Assembly (NCBI RefSeq): GCF_025961205.1
Contig: NZ_JAOQNH010000001.1
Span: 1,326,001 to 1,390,000 of the forward strand
Length of the DNA stretch: 64,000 nt
Source of the DNA: Azospirillum fermentarium
Lineage (GTDB): Bacteria; Pseudomonadota; Alphaproteobacteria; Azospirillales; Azospirillaceae
Direction: 5' to 3'
The notes beneath the pieces are model-generated. The model had not been told where the DNA came from and searched no databases. It saw only the letters and a list, made by a program, of their open reading frames with translations. Positions 16,807 to 25,878 of this stretch are shown here, one piece after another. The translations under genes were made by a program, and so were the position numbers. How positions within the stretch are numbered: the first letter of the stretch is position 1; each line of letters opens with the position of its first letter.

Positions 16807-17451
16807 TCAGTTAAGAAGATAGAAATATGTAAGAACAACATTTACCAATACGGTTCCGGCTCCAATGACTATAATGGTCGTCCAATGGCCATCCGATATT
16901 CTCTTTGTGAGCATCTTTGCGACGACGATTGCTGCATAGAAAAATGCAAATACAGTGCATATGTATCTGATAATATTGCTTCCGCTAATGTATTCATTCT
17001 TAATAAAAATAGGAATAGATGCCGTCAAAAGAAACATCGCTATTCCAATGCAGAAACAAAAAATCATATATCCTCCAGAAAACAATCGTCTTCTGAAGTG
17101 AATTTCATTTTTTTCACCTGTAAATTCTTTGTGATCTGATTTATCTACCGACTGGTGCATGACATTTAAGGCGCGCATCTCTTGTGGAGAAAGGCTGTCT
17201 AGCACCCAGTCAATGCAAAAAGCTGCAACAATTAACAAAAATCCCCCGGCCAAAACAGGGAGAATTGTTATCAGATCGCTCTGAATACCAGATGTTTTTG
17301 GATCATAAATCTCTCGAAGATAATATATCTCAAATGCAAGGCTAACAGATGCCAAGCTAACACTAAGAGGGGCAAGTGATAGTGCAATTCTTCTAAATGG
17401 TTCGATGCTCTTTATATAATTTTCTTCGTTGCGTGGTAATTCAATTTCCAT
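16807..17451 (-). CDS. AT-rich four-helix membrane protein of unknown function
   Basis: 214 residues. Four hydrophobic stretches can be seen: LAPLSVSLASVSLAFEI, ITILPVLAGGFLLIVAAF, MIFCFCIGIAMFLLTASI and a final pair around ICTVFAFFYAAIVV and IIVIGAGTVLVNVVLTYFYLL. The count may therefore be four or five. A charged cytoplasmic-type loop (about residues 95-125) lies between the second and third. ATG 17451 is chosen because GGAGGG lies 5 bases upstream. Base composition and codon use (many AT-ending codons, Lys/Ile/Asn/Tyr rich) differ sharply from every neighbour, which indicates transfer from a lower-GC source. I recognise no family. Confidence 0.7.
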   Translation of the reverse strand: MEIELPRNEENYIKSIEPFRRIALSLAPLSVSLASVSLAFEIYYLREIYDPKTSGIQSDLITILPVLAGGFLLIVAAFCIDWVLDSLSPQEMRALNVMHQSVDKSDHKEFTGEKNEIHFRRRLFSGGYMIFCFCIGIAMFLLTASIPIFIKNEYISGSNIIRYICTVFAFFYAAIVVAKMLTKRISDGHWTTIIVIGAGTVLVNVVLTYFYLLN

Positions 17452-18043
17452 TATTCCCTCCACATAGCGTGTTTGCAGGTGAGATTAATGTAAATATTTT
17501 AATATAAAATTTCTATATAATTCTTTTCGTTTATATTTTATCTAAAAACTATAAATCGATATCCTATTGATCGCTCATCATTAATTCTGTACTGGATAAT
17601 AATTTATCTTAATTGATGTAAAACAAAAACTATGCCTCGGATCGCGTTGAGGGTGGTTGTTATGTTCATAATAAATATGCAGGTCAAGCCGGATGGGGCC
17701 TTATAAGCCCGCCATAGGCTGTGCGATAGCCACAGTCCGAGATGGGATGATGAACGTTGTCACTAAGGGCAATGCGAATGGGGGTCGCCCTGCCTGGGAA
17801 GGCGCTTTGCCTTCAATAAGGGTGAATTTGTGCGGATGGTGATGGGGATAATAAGTTCTTTCCCCTGCTTTCCGGCCTTGGCCCTTGTGGGCTAGTTCTT
17901 GACCGCTGCGATCAAGTTTCCGCAATTCGACCGAAACAAACGCCGCGTGCTAATGTCCATAGATGAACGGGAGCATTTGGCAACACAGTTCCACATCTAT
18001 TCACTATGGAACTGCGCGCACTTTATCAACCTGTTGGGAAGGT
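17452..18043. other. AT-rich intergenic stretch and mixed-composition remnant beside tRNA-Glu
   Basis: 592 bases. From 17452 to about 17640 it is extremely A/T-rich and probably holds the promoter of the membrane-protein gene. From about 17640 to 17930 the composition returns towards moderate. A 74-codon minus-strand open frame (17701-17925) ends cleanly but has no recognisable family or ribosome-binding site. No transposase, integrase or repeat of the tRNA 3' end was found. Confidence 0.5.
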
Positions 18044-18119
18044 TGGCGTCCCCAAGGGGATTCGAACCCCTGTTACCGCCGTGAGAGGGCGATGTCCTAG
18101 GCCTCTAGACGATGGGGAC
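18044..18119 (-). tRNA. tRNA-Glu (anticodon CTC)
   Basis: On the minus strand the sequence begins GTCCCCATCG and ends TTGGGGACG-CCA, with a 7-bp acceptor stem. It has a D-arm TCTAGAGGCCTAGGA-type segment, an anticodon loop C-T-CTC-A-C, and the T-loop GGTTCGAATCC. It is closely similar to E. coli tRNA-Glu, but with CTC instead of TTC. The CCA end is encoded (18044-18046). Its 3' end faces the AT-rich patch, a common insertion geometry for mobile elements. Confidence 0.97.
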
Positions 18120-18271
18120 GTCGTGGGCGTGGGGTGGTCTTATAATGAAGACCGGGCCGATGGTCAAGGGGATTTCTTGCGGCCATGCGCCGGCTGTCCA
18201 GGATGGGGCGGCGCACCATATCATGGCGGGCAACCCGCGCATTCCGCGCGGCCAGAGGAAAGACCGATCCC

Positions 18272-19018
18272 GTGCTGCTTCACGATTGCACCTGGGCCGA
18301 GGTGGCGGCCTATCTGTCCACCGGCAAGGGCATCATCATGCCCATCGGCTCCACCGAACAGCATGGCCCCAACGGGCTGGTCGGCACCGACGCCATCTGT
18401 GCCGAAGCCGTCGCCCACGCCGTCGGCGATGCGGTGGGGGCCATGGTCGGGCCGACGATTCCCGTGGGCATGGCCGTCCATCACATGGAATTCCCCGGCT
18501 CCATGACCCTGCGGCCCTCCACCCTGCTGGCGCTGATCCACGACTATGTGCTGTCGCTGGCCGAGCACGGGTTCGAGCGGTTCTTCTTCGTCAACGGCCA
18601 CGGCGGCAACATCGCCACCGTCCGCGCCGCCTTCTATGAAATTCACGCCGAGAACCGCGCCCGCCACGGCAAGGACGCCCCCGAGCTGCGCTTCGCGCTC
18701 GCCAACTGGTGGGAAGGGGATGCGGTGGGCCGGTTGTCGCGCGAGTTCTACCCCGGTGTCGAAGGCTCCCACGCCACCCCGTCGGAGGTGGCGCTGACCC
18801 AGCACGTCCGCCCCCACGCCATCAAGGCCGTGGCGATGTCCCCCGCCGTCGCCCCCGCCGGGGGCTTTCATGACGCCCGCGATTTCCGCCGCCGCTACCC
18901 CGACGGGCGCATCGGGTCCAACCCGGCGCTCGCCCGGCCCGAGCACGGAAAGCGGCTCCTGGAAGCCTCCGCCGCCGCCATCGCCGAGCAATACCGGTCC
19001 TTCGTTACGGAAAGCTGA
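18272..19018 (+). CDS. Creatininase-family metal-dependent amidohydrolase
   Basis: 248 residues from GTG 18272, chosen because L-L-H-D-C-T-W-A-E-V is the usual family N-terminus; the frame is open to 18185. The metal ligand motifs are clear: GSTEQHGPNG (Glu, His), G-T-D-A-I (Asp), VNGHGGN (His) and VEGSHATPSEVA (Glu). The family includes creatininase, mycofactocin-system MftE and FAPy deformylase-type ArfB, all acting on cyclic or formyl amides. The specific substrate cannot be told here. No mycofactocin or riboflavin-type genes are adjacent. It lies directly beyond tRNA-Glu. Confidence 0.88.
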   Translation: MLLHDCTWAEVAAYLSTGKGIIMPIGSTEQHGPNGLVGTDAICAEAVAHAVGDAVGAMVGPTIPVGMAVHHMEFPGSMTLRPSTLLALIHDYVLSLAEHGFERFFFVNGHGGNIATVRAAFYEIHAENRARHGKDAPELRFALANWWEGDAVGRLSREFYPGVEGSHATPSEVALTQHVRPHAIKAVAMSPAVAPAGGFHDARDFRRRYPDGRIGSNPALARPEHGKRLLEASAAAIAEQYRSFVTES

Positions 19019-19223
19019 CGGATCGCGGCGTCTCTTTCGCACAGGTTGCCGTGCCGCATCCCTTCCATACGCGAGAGGATGTCATGGGTGACCTGTGACG
19101 AAAGAAGGGGAACGGCTCTGGTTTCGCTGGCGCAAGATCGCTAAAATCCACGCCCTTTCCCATAAGGCCGGCGCCCCAATGAACCGGCCCTTCCGTGTCA
19201 GACCTCCGAGGACAGACCACCCC

Positions 19224-21494
19224 ATGGCCGATCATAAGCGCGTCACCGAAGAAGAAGCCCTGCTGCTGCATGCCAGCGGCCGGCCCGGCAAGCTGGAAAT
19301 CACCGCGACCAAGCCGCTGGCGACCCAGCGGGATCTGGCGCTGGCCTATTCGCCGGGCGTTGCCGTTCCCTGCCTGCGCATCGCCGAAGACCCCGCCACC
19401 GCCTACGACTACACGGCCAAGGGCAATGTGGTGGCGGTCATCTCCAACGGCACCGCCGTGCTGGGGCTGGGGGATCTGGGGGCGCTGGCCTCCAAGCCGG
19501 TGATGGAGGGTAAGGCCGTCCTCTTCAAGCGCTTCGCCGACGTGGACGGCATCGACCTGGAAGTCTCCACCAAGGACGTGGAAGAGTTCATCAACTGCGT
19601 CCGCTACCTCGGCCCGTCGTTCGGCGGCATCAACCTGGAAGACATCAAGGCGCCCGACTGCTTCATCATCGAAGAGCGGCTGCGCGAGCTGATGGACATC
19701 CCCGTCTTCCATGACGACCAGCACGGCACCGCCATCATCGCCGCCGCCGGCCTGATCAATGCCTGCGACATCACCGGGCGGTCGCTGGCCGACGTGAAGA
19801 TGGTGGTCAACGGCGCCGGGGCCGCCGGCATCGCGTGTGCCGAGCTGTTCGTGTCGGTGGGCGTGCAGCGCTCCAACATCACGCTGTGCGACACCAAGGG
19901 CGTGGTCTACCGCGGCCGCACCGAGGGCATGAACCAGTGGAAGTCGGCGTTCGCGGTGGAAACCGACGCGCGTTCGCTGGCCGACGCGGTGTCCGGGTCC
20001 GACGTGTTCGTCGGCCTGTCGGCCAAGGGCGCCCTGACCCCGGCCATGGTCAAGACCATGGCGCCCAAGCCGATCATCTTCGCGCTCGCCAACCCCGACC
20101 CGGAAATCACCCCGGAAGAGGCGCGCTCGGTCCGTTCCGACGCCATCGTCGCCACCGGGCGGTCGGATTACCCCAATCAGGTCAACAACGTCCTGGGCTT
20201 CCCCTACCTGTTCCGCGGGGCGCTGGACGTGCGCGCCACCACCATCAACGAGCACATGAAGCTGGCCGCCGCCCACGCGCTGGCAGCCCTGGCCCGCGAG
20301 GACGTGCCCGACGAGGTGGACGCCGCCTATTCCGGCCGCCGCCTGCGCTATGGCCCGGAATACATCATCCCCGTGCCGTTCGACCCGCGCCTGATCGTCA
20401 CCGTTCCCCCCGCCGTGGCCCAGGCGGCCATGGAAAGCGGCGTGGCGCGCAAGCCCATCGTCGATATGACGGGGTACAAGAACACGCTGCGCACCCGTCT
20501 GGACCCGACGGCGGATTCGCTGGAACTGATCCTCGACAAGGTGCGCGCCAACCCGCGCCGCATCGTGTTCGCCGAGGGTGAGGAGGACCGCACCATCCGC
20601 GCGGCCATCGCCTTCAAGGCGGCGGGCTACGGCACGCCCGTGCTGGTGGGCCGGGAAGAGGTGATCCGCGAGCAGATGGCCGCCATGGGTCACAGCTCCA
20701 CCGCCGGCATGGAGATCCACAACGCCCGCCTGTCGGACGCCAACCGCCGCTACACCGATTTCCTCTACCGCCGCCTGCAGCGCAAGGGCGTGCTGCACCG
20801 CGACTGCCAGCGCATGGTCAACCAGGACCGCAACGTCTTCGCGGCGCTGATGGTGGCCCAGGGCGATGCCCACGGCATGGTGACCGGCCTGACCCGCTCG
20901 TTCCCCGTGTGCTATGAAGAGGTCAGCCGGGTGTTCGACGCCCGCCCCGACGAACGGGTGTTCGGCCTGACCGTCATGGTCAACCGCACGCGCACCGTGT
21001 TCATCGCCGACACCACCGTCAACGAGGTGCCGGATTCCGAGACCCTGGCCGATCTGGCGATCCAGGCGGCGGCCAAGGCCCGGCAGATGGGCCACGAGCC
21101 GCGGGTGGCGATGCTCTCCTACTCCAACTTCGGCCAGCACCCGAACCGCGAGAACGTGGACCGGGTGCGCCAGGCGGTGGATCTGCTGGACCAGCGCCGG
21201 GTCGATTTCGAATACGACGGCGAAATGTCCGCCGACGTGGCGCTGGACCACGAGCTGATGAAGCGGCTCTACCCGTTCTGCCGCCTGTCCGGCCCGGCCA
21301 ACGTGCTGATCATGCCCGGCCTGCACGCCGCCAACATCTCGGCCAAGCTGCTGCAGAAGACCAGCGGCGGCACCGTCATCGGTCCGCTGCTGATCGGCCT
21401 GGACCGGCCGGTGCAGATCGTGCAGATGGGTGCGACCGTCAGCGACATCGTGACTCTGGCCGCCCTGGCCGGCCATGATTCGCTGCCGTGGTAA
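19224..21494 (+). CDS. maeB: NADP-dependent malic enzyme with phosphotransacetylase-like C-terminal domain
   Basis: 756 residues, the normal length of MaeB-type enzymes. The malic N domain includes [11 protein letters not shown] and the metal/substrate segment [13 protein letters not shown]. The NAD(P)-binding domain has [11 protein letters not shown] near residue 195. The C-terminal ~320 residues (from about residue 430) resemble phosphate acetyltransferase ([22 protein letters not shown]) and are usually regulatory here. It decarboxylates malate to pyruvate and makes NADPH. ATG 19224 ([11 protein letters not shown]) is chosen over the longer frame to 19095. A strong terminator follows. Confidence 0.95.
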   Translation: MADHKRVTEEEALLLHASGRPGKLEITATKPLATQRDLALAYSPGVAVPCLRIAEDPATAYDYTAKGNVVAVISNGTAVLGLGDLGALASKPVMEGKAVLFKRFADVDGIDLEVSTKDVEEFINCVRYLGPSFGGINLEDIKAPDCFIIEERLRELMDIPVFHDDQHGTAIIAAAGLINACDITGRSLADVKMVVNGAGAAGIACAELFVSVGVQRSNITLCDTKGVVYRGRTEGMNQWKSAFAVETDARSLADAVSGSDVFVGLSAKGALTPAMVKTMAPKPIIFALANPDPEITPEEARSVRSDAIVATGRSDYPNQVNNVLGFPYLFRGALDVRATTINEHMKLAAAHALAALAREDVPDEVDAAYSGRRLRYGPEYIIPVPFDPRLIVTVPPAVAQAAMESGVARKPIVDMTGYKNTLRTRLDPTADSLELILDKVRANPRRIVFAEGEEDRTIRAAIAFKAAGYGTPVLVGREEVIREQMAAMGHSSTAGMEIHNARLSDANRRYTDFLYRRLQRKGVLHRDCQRMVNQDRNVFAALMVAQGDAHGMVTGLTRSFPVCYEEVSRVFDARPDERVFGLTVMVNRTRTVFIADTTVNEVPDSETLADLAIQAAAKARQMGHEPRVAMLSYSNFGQHPNRENVDRVRQAVDLLDQRRVDFEYDGEMSADVALDHELMKRLYPFCRLSGPANVLIMPGLHAANISAKLLQKTSGGTVIGPLLIGLDRPVQIVQMGATVSDIVTLAALAGHDSLPW

Positions 21495-21533
21495 GACACG
21501 CCACACGGGAACACCAGCATTGAAGCAAGGATC

Positions 21534-21564
21534 AACCGCCGGCCCGTCCGGCGGTTAATCTTTT
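21534..21564 (+). terminator. Terminator of the malic enzyme gene
   Basis: Nine-bp arms AACCGCCGG/CCGGCGGTT (21534-21542, 21548-21556) enclose a 5-base loop and are followed by AATCTTTT. Confidence 0.9.
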
Positions 21565-21578
21565 GTGACGCGCGTCAC
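21565..21578. promoter_or_regulatory. Perfect 14-bp palindrome upstream of phoR
   Basis: GTGACGCGCGTCAC is a perfect, gapless palindrome 57 bases before the phoR start and directly after the malic enzyme terminator. The position suggests an operator for phoR. It is not a PHO box. The binding protein is unknown. Confidence 0.5.
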
Positions 21579-21635
21579 GGGCCGTGCGGGATGGTGTATG
21601 AGAGACGATTCCCGTTCTTATGGTGCGTTTCTGCC

Positions 21636-23159
21636 ATGACCATTCCGCCGTACCGTCTGATGCTGGCCCTGTCCTTGCTGGCGCTTCCGCTGGCGGGGGC
21701 GCTGTTGTGTCTGGTCTTCGGCTGGCCGGTACCATCCCTCTGGGCGGTGGCCGGGGCCGGGGCCGCGGCGGCGGGCGCGTGGCTGCTGGTGCAGGTGCGG
21801 CTGGGCGATCTGGACCGGGTGGAGGATTACGCCCGCCGGCTGGCCGACGGCGTGGACGAGGCGGCGCCGGAGCCCAGCGCGCCGTGGTCGTCGGTGCCCA
21901 TGGCCCGCGTGCTGGCCGGCACCATCGCCCGCCTGCACCGCAACCTGACCCGCAAGGCGGCCGACGCCGCCGCCCAGGTGGAGGCGGCGGAAGCGATCCT
22001 GGAGGCGCTGCACGACCCGCTGGTGCTGGTGGGGCGCGAACGCCACGTGATCCGTGCCAACACCGCCGCCCGCGGGCTGTTCGGCGAACGGATGGTCGGG
22101 CGCGATCTGGCCGCATCGCTGCGCAACCCGGCGGTGCTCCAGGCGGTGGACGCGGTTCTGGGCGGGGCGGCATCGCGCATCGTGGAATTCACCCTGCCGG
22201 TGCCGGTGGAGCGCATCTACGAGATCCGGGTGAAGCCGTTCCGCTACCGCCACGCCGTCGAACCCCCCGAGGGGGAGGGGCCGGCGGGGGAACGGGACGA
22301 GCGCATCGCCATCCTGACGCTGTACGACATCACCACCATCAAGCGGTCGGAGCAGATGCGCGCCGACTTCATCGCCAACGCCAGCCATGAATTGCGCACG
22401 CCGCTGTCGTCGCTGTCGGGCTTCATCGAGACGCTGCGCGGTCCCGCCCGCGACGATCCCGAGGCCAGCGAGCGGTTCCTCGGCATCATGCAGGAACAGG
22501 CCAGCCGCATGACCCGGCTGGTCAGCGACCTGTTGTCGCTGTCGCGCATCGAACTGGACGAGCACATGCCCCCCGCCGGGCGGGTGGACATCGAGGTGGC
22601 CATCGCCGGCGTCATCGACGCCCTGCACCTGAAGGCGGAGGCCCGCGGCATCCGCCTGATCTTCACCACCGGCAACGACGAGGTGCCGGAGGTGGTGGGG
22701 GACGAGGACCAGTTGACCCAGGTGGTGCAGAACCTGATCTCCAACGCCATCAAATACACCCGCGCCGACACCGATGTGACCATCACGGTCGGCCTGTCCG
22801 ACGGGGCGGCGGTGGGGGTGCCGCTGGCCGGCGCGCGGGCGCGCGGGCCCGGCCACATGGTGTCGGTGTCGGTGGCCGACCAGGGGGAGGGCATCCCGCG
22901 CATCCATCTGCCCCGCCTGACCGAACGCTTCTACCGCGTCGATGCGGCTCGGTCGCGGGCCATGGGCGGCACCGGGCTGGGGCTGGCCATCGTCAAGCAC
23001 ATCGTCAACCGCCACCGCGGCCGCATGACCATCGAAAGCGAGGTGGGGGTGGGCAGCACCTTCACCATCTATCTGCCCGCCTTTGCGTCCGCCGCACCGG
23101 TCCCGCCGGCGGCCCCAGCGGCGGCATCGGCGCAAACGCATAGGGGCAATGCGGCGTAA
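21636..23159 (+). CDS. phoR: Phosphate regulon sensor histidine kinase PhoR
   Basis: 507 residues. Two N-terminal membrane helices (about residues 8-29 and 33-53) and a PAS-like segment (about 105-220) precede the H box FIANASHELRTPLSSLSGFIE and the ATPase domain (NLISNAIKYTR, DQGEGIPRIHLPRLTERFYR, GGTGLGLAIVKHIV). F-R-Y-R-V-D and G-T-G-L-G-L-A-I-V-K-H are typical of PhoR. It phosphorylates PhoB when phosphate is low. The C-terminal Pro/Ala tail is non-conserved. It sits upstream of pst-phoU-phoB, which confirms the identity. ATG 21636 is used; an in-frame alternative at 21591 is possible. Confidence 0.93.
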   Translation: MTIPPYRLMLALSLLALPLAGALLCLVFGWPVPSLWAVAGAGAAAAGAWLLVQVRLGDLDRVEDYARRLADGVDEAAPEPSAPWSSVPMARVLAGTIARLHRNLTRKAADAAAQVEAAEAILEALHDPLVLVGRERHVIRANTAARGLFGERMVGRDLAASLRNPAVLQAVDAVLGGAASRIVEFTLPVPVERIYEIRVKPFRYRHAVEPPEGEGPAGERDERIAILTLYDITTIKRSEQMRADFIANASHELRTPLSSLSGFIETLRGPARDDPEASERFLGIMQEQASRMTRLVSDLLSLSRIELDEHMPPAGRVDIEVAIAGVIDALHLKAEARGIRLIFTTGNDEVPEVVGDEDQLTQVVQNLISNAIKYTRADTDVTITVGLSDGAAVGVPLAGARARGPGHMVSVSVADQGEGIPRIHLPRLTERFYRVDAARSRAMGGTGLGLAIVKHIVNRHRGRMTIESEVGVGSTFTIYLPAFASAAPVPPAAPAAASAQTHRGNAA

Positions 23160-23189
23160 AGGCCGGCTTCCGCCGTCACGTTCATTAAA

Positions 23190-23207
23190 CTGTCACAAAA
23201 GCGTAAT
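23190..23207 (+). promoter_or_regulatory. PHO box upstream of pstS (PhoB binding site)
   Basis: CTGTCAC-AAAA-GCGTAAT has the 7-4-7 layout of a PHO box (consensus CTGTCAT-AxAx-CTGTCAT). The first repeat matches well and the second weakly. It lies 126 bases before pstS. A further CGTCACG at 23174-23180 may extend the site. Confidence 0.7.
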
Positions 23208-23333
23208 ACCTTGGTCGCCTTCAGGGGCTAACGTCCGCCCCCAAGAACGGCCGGGGGAGCCCCTGGCTGAAACGCGCGGGAGACGGCCAAGGTTCCCCCG
23301 CGCATCGGCTCATCGGTTCCAAGGAGGGAACAC

Positions 23334-24377
23334 GTGAACACCCGGACCATCGCCCTCGCCGCGACCGCGGCTCTGGCCCTGACCGCCGCCGTCACCGGCA
23401 CCGCCAACGCCCAGTCCCGCGACCAGATCCGCGCCGTCGGCTCCTCCACGGTGTTTCCGTTCACCACCGCCGTTGCCGAAGCCTTCGGCAAGGGCGGGCA
23501 GTTCAAGACCCCGGTGGTGGAATCCACCGGCACCGGCGGCGGGCTGAAGCTGTTCTGCGCCGGCGTCGGCCCGGCCCACCCGGACATCGCCAACGCGTCC
23601 CGCCGCATCAAGAAGTCGGAAGTGGACCAGTGCGCCGCCAACGGCGTGACCCAGATCACCGAACTGGTGATCGGCTTCGACGGCATCGCCTTTGCCTCGT
23701 CCAAGGGCGCCAAGCACGCCGACTTCACCCGCGAGCAGCTGTGGAAGGCGCTGGCCAAGGAAGTGCCGGTCGGCGGCAAGCTGGTGCCGAACCCCTACAA
23801 GAAGTGGTCGGACATCGACCCGTCGCTGCCGAACAAGGAAATCGAGGTGCTGGGCCCGCCCCCGACCTCCGGCACCCGCGACGCCTTCGCCGAGCTGGTC
23901 ATGGAGCCGGGCTGCCATCACGTGAAGGACGTGGCCGCCGTGGTCACCGACGAAAAGGCCCGCGCCAAGGTCTGCATGTCGGTGCGTGAAGACGGCGCCT
24001 ATGTGGAAGCCGGCGAAAACGACAACCTGATCGTGCAGAAGCTGGTGGCCAACCCCGACGCCTTCGGCATCTTCGGCTACAGCTACATCGAGCAGAACAT
24101 GGACAAGCTCCAGGCCGCCAAGGTGGACGGCGTGGCGCCGACCTACGAAGACGTCTCCTCGGGCAAGTACCCGGTGTCGCGTTCGCTGTACGTCTATGTG
24201 AAGAACGCGCATGTGGGCACCATCCCCGGCATCCGCGAATTCATCGCCGAATACACCTCCGAGCGCGCCATGGGCGAAGAGGGCTATCTGGCCGACAAGG
24301 GCCTGATCGCCCTGCCCAAGGACAAGCGCGAGGCGGCCCGCGCCTCGGCGATCAATCTGTCGCCGCTCAGCCTCTGA
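23334..24377 (+). CDS. pstS: Periplasmic phosphate-binding protein PstS
   Basis: 347 residues starting at GTG 23334, with a strong AAGGAGGG site and a signal peptide (residues 1-26, ANA-Q). The mature protein shows the phosphate-binding loops V-G-S-S-T-V-F-P-F-T, V-E-S-T-G-T-G-G-G and the P-P-T-S-G-T-R-D-A-F segment of PstS. It captures phosphate for the PstCAB importer. A strong terminator follows before pstC, so binding protein is probably made in excess over the membrane complex. The upstream gap contains a PHO box. Confidence 0.97.
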   Translation: MNTRTIALAATAALALTAAVTGTANAQSRDQIRAVGSSTVFPFTTAVAEAFGKGGQFKTPVVESTGTGGGLKLFCAGVGPAHPDIANASRRIKKSEVDQCAANGVTQITELVIGFDGIAFASSKGAKHADFTREQLWKALAKEVPVGGKLVPNPYKKWSDIDPSLPNKEIEVLGPPPTSGTRDAFAELVMEPGCHHVKDVAAVVTDEKARAKVCMSVREDGAYVEAGENDNLIVQKLVANPDAFGIFGYSYIEQNMDKLQAAKVDGVAPTYEDVSSGKYPVSRSLYVYVKNAHVGTIPGIREFIAEYTSERAMGEEGYLADKGLIALPKDKREAARASAINLSPLSL

Positions 24378-24392
24378 TCGGTCTCCGCCGCG

Positions 24393-24430
24393 ACGGCGGC
24401 CCCCGGAACCACCTGGGGGCCGCCGTTTTG
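24393..24430 (+). terminator. Terminator between pstS and pstC
   Basis: Eleven- to twelve-bp GC-rich arms (ACGGCGGCCCCC and its complement) are followed by TTTTG. They probably reduce transcription into pstC. Confidence 0.85.
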
Positions 24431-24495
24431 CTTGCGGATGGCGTGTCATCCCGGCTAGTCCCTCCTTCGGTTCACATCCTCATCGGCGGGTTCGT

Positions 24496-25878
24496 ATGCA
24501 GCTTTCGGTTCTCCTCGTGGTGCTGGCCTTGCTGTCGGTGACGGGCTACTACCTGGGACGCTCCACGGCGGTGCGCGCCGTGGATGGCCGGGTGGTCCGT
24601 CTTCATTCGGTGCCCAGCTACCACGGCATGTATGTGGCGCTGTGGGCTGGTCTGCCGGCGTTGCTTCTGTTCGTCCTGTGGGGCGCGTCGGAAAACTGGC
24701 TGGTCATGCAGATGGCCCTGGCCGGGCTGCCGCCCGAACTCACCAACGTCAACGAACAGGCCCTCAATCTTCTGAAGGCCGACATCCTCAATCTGGCCCA
24801 TGGGGTCACCACGGGCCGCGATTCCCACGCCGCGGTTCATGCGGCCGCCGCCCGCTATGTGGAACTGCACAGCCTGTCGCGCTGGATGCTGCTGGCCATC
24901 GGGGCCGCGCTGGCGGTGGCGGGGCTGCTGCTGGCCCGCGGGCGGATCAACGCCGATCACCGGGCGCGCAACAAGGTGGAACGGGCGCTGAACCTGTTCC
25001 TGGTGGGCTGCTCGCTGGTGGCGATCCTGACCACCATCGGCATCGTGCTGTCGCTGCTGTTCGAAGCCATGCGCTTCTTCGCGGTGTATCCGCCGCTGGA
25101 TTTCCTGTTCGGTCTGCACTGGAGCCCGCAGACGGCCATGCGCGCCGATCAGGTGGGCTCGTCCGGGTCGTTCGGCGCCATCCCGCTGTTTGCCGGCACG
25201 CTGCTGATCACCATGATTTCCATGGCGGTGGCGGTTCCGGTGGGGCTGATGTCGGCCATCTTCATGTCGGAATACGCCAGCCCCAAGGTGCGCACGGCGC
25301 TGAAGCCGATCCTGGAGGTGCTGGCCGGCATCCCCACCGTGGTCTACGGCTTCTTCGCCGCCCTGACCATGGCCCCCTTCATCCGCGGGCTCGGGCAGTC
25401 GATCGGGCTGGACGTGGCGTCGGAATCGGCGCTGGGGGCGGGCGTGGTCATGGGCGTGATGATCATCCCCTTCGTCAGTTCGCTGTCGGACGACGTGATC
25501 AACGCGGTGCCGCAGTCGCTGCGCGACGGCTCCTACGGCCTGGGCGCCACCAAGTCGGAAACCATCCGTCAGGTGGTTCTGCCGGCGGCACTGCCCGGCA
25601 TCGTCGCCGCCATCATGCTGGCGGTCAGCCGCGCCATCGGCGAGACCATGATCGTGGTGATGGCCGCCGGCCTGTCGGCCAACCTGACGGCCAACCCGCT
25701 GGAAGCGGTGACCACGGTCACCACCCAGATCGCCACGCTGCTGGTCGGCGACCAGGAATTCGACAGCCCGAAAACGCTGTCGGCCTTCGGTCTCGGCCTC
25801 GTCCTCTTCCTCGTCACCCTGTCCCTCAACATGATCGCCCTGAAGGTGGTCCAGAAGTACCGGGAGAAGTATGACTGA
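24496..25878 (+). CDS. pstC: Phosphate ABC transporter permease PstC (long form)
   Basis: 460 residues, about 140 longer than E. coli PstC. The extra N-terminal part has three hydrophobic helices and a soluble loop (about residues 75-125), as is usual for alphaproteobacteria. The conserved permease core has about six helices, with the EAA-like loop GATKSETIRQVVLPAALPGI near residue 350. It forms the membrane channel with PstA. The gene overlaps pstA by 8 bases, indicating coupled translation. No independent promoter was seen, so expression probably comes from the PHO-controlled pstS promoter by read-through. Confidence 0.95.
   Translation: MQLSVLLVVLALLSVTGYYLGRSTAVRAVDGRVVRLHSVPSYHGMYVALWAGLPALLLFVLWGASENWLVMQMALAGLPPELTNVNEQALNLLKADILNLAHGVTTGRDSHAAVHAAAARYVELHSLSRWMLLAIGAALAVAGLLLARGRINADHRARNKVERALNLFLVGCSLVAILTTIGIVLSLLFEAMRFFAVYPPLDFLFGLHWSPQTAMRADQVGSSGSFGAIPLFAGTLLITMISMAVAVPVGLMSAIFMSEYASPKVRTALKPILEVLAGIPTVVYGFFAALTMAPFIRGLGQSIGLDVASESALGAGVVMGVMIIPFVSSLSDDVINAVPQSLRDGSYGLGATKSETIRQVVLPAALPGIVAAIMLAVSRAIGETMIVVMAAGLSANLTANPLEAVTTVTTQIATLLVGDQEFDSPKTLSAFGLGLVLFLVTLSLNMIALKVVQKYREKYD

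Noticed and set aside
17701-17925. 74-codon minus-strand open frame beside the AT-rich patch as a transposase remnant
   Set aside because: No transposase motif, no terminal inverted repeats, no ribosome-binding site. Left as part of an uncharacterised intergenic stretch.
16740-18119. Direct repeat of the tRNA-Glu 3' end (att sites) around the AT-rich patch
   Set aside because: The T-arm/acceptor sequence was looked for near the far edge of the patch and not found; only the tRNA copy is present.
19005-21506. 833-codon minus-strand open frame opposite malic enzyme
   Set aside because: His/Gly/Arg-rich translation without any domain. It is a high-GC shadow of maeB.
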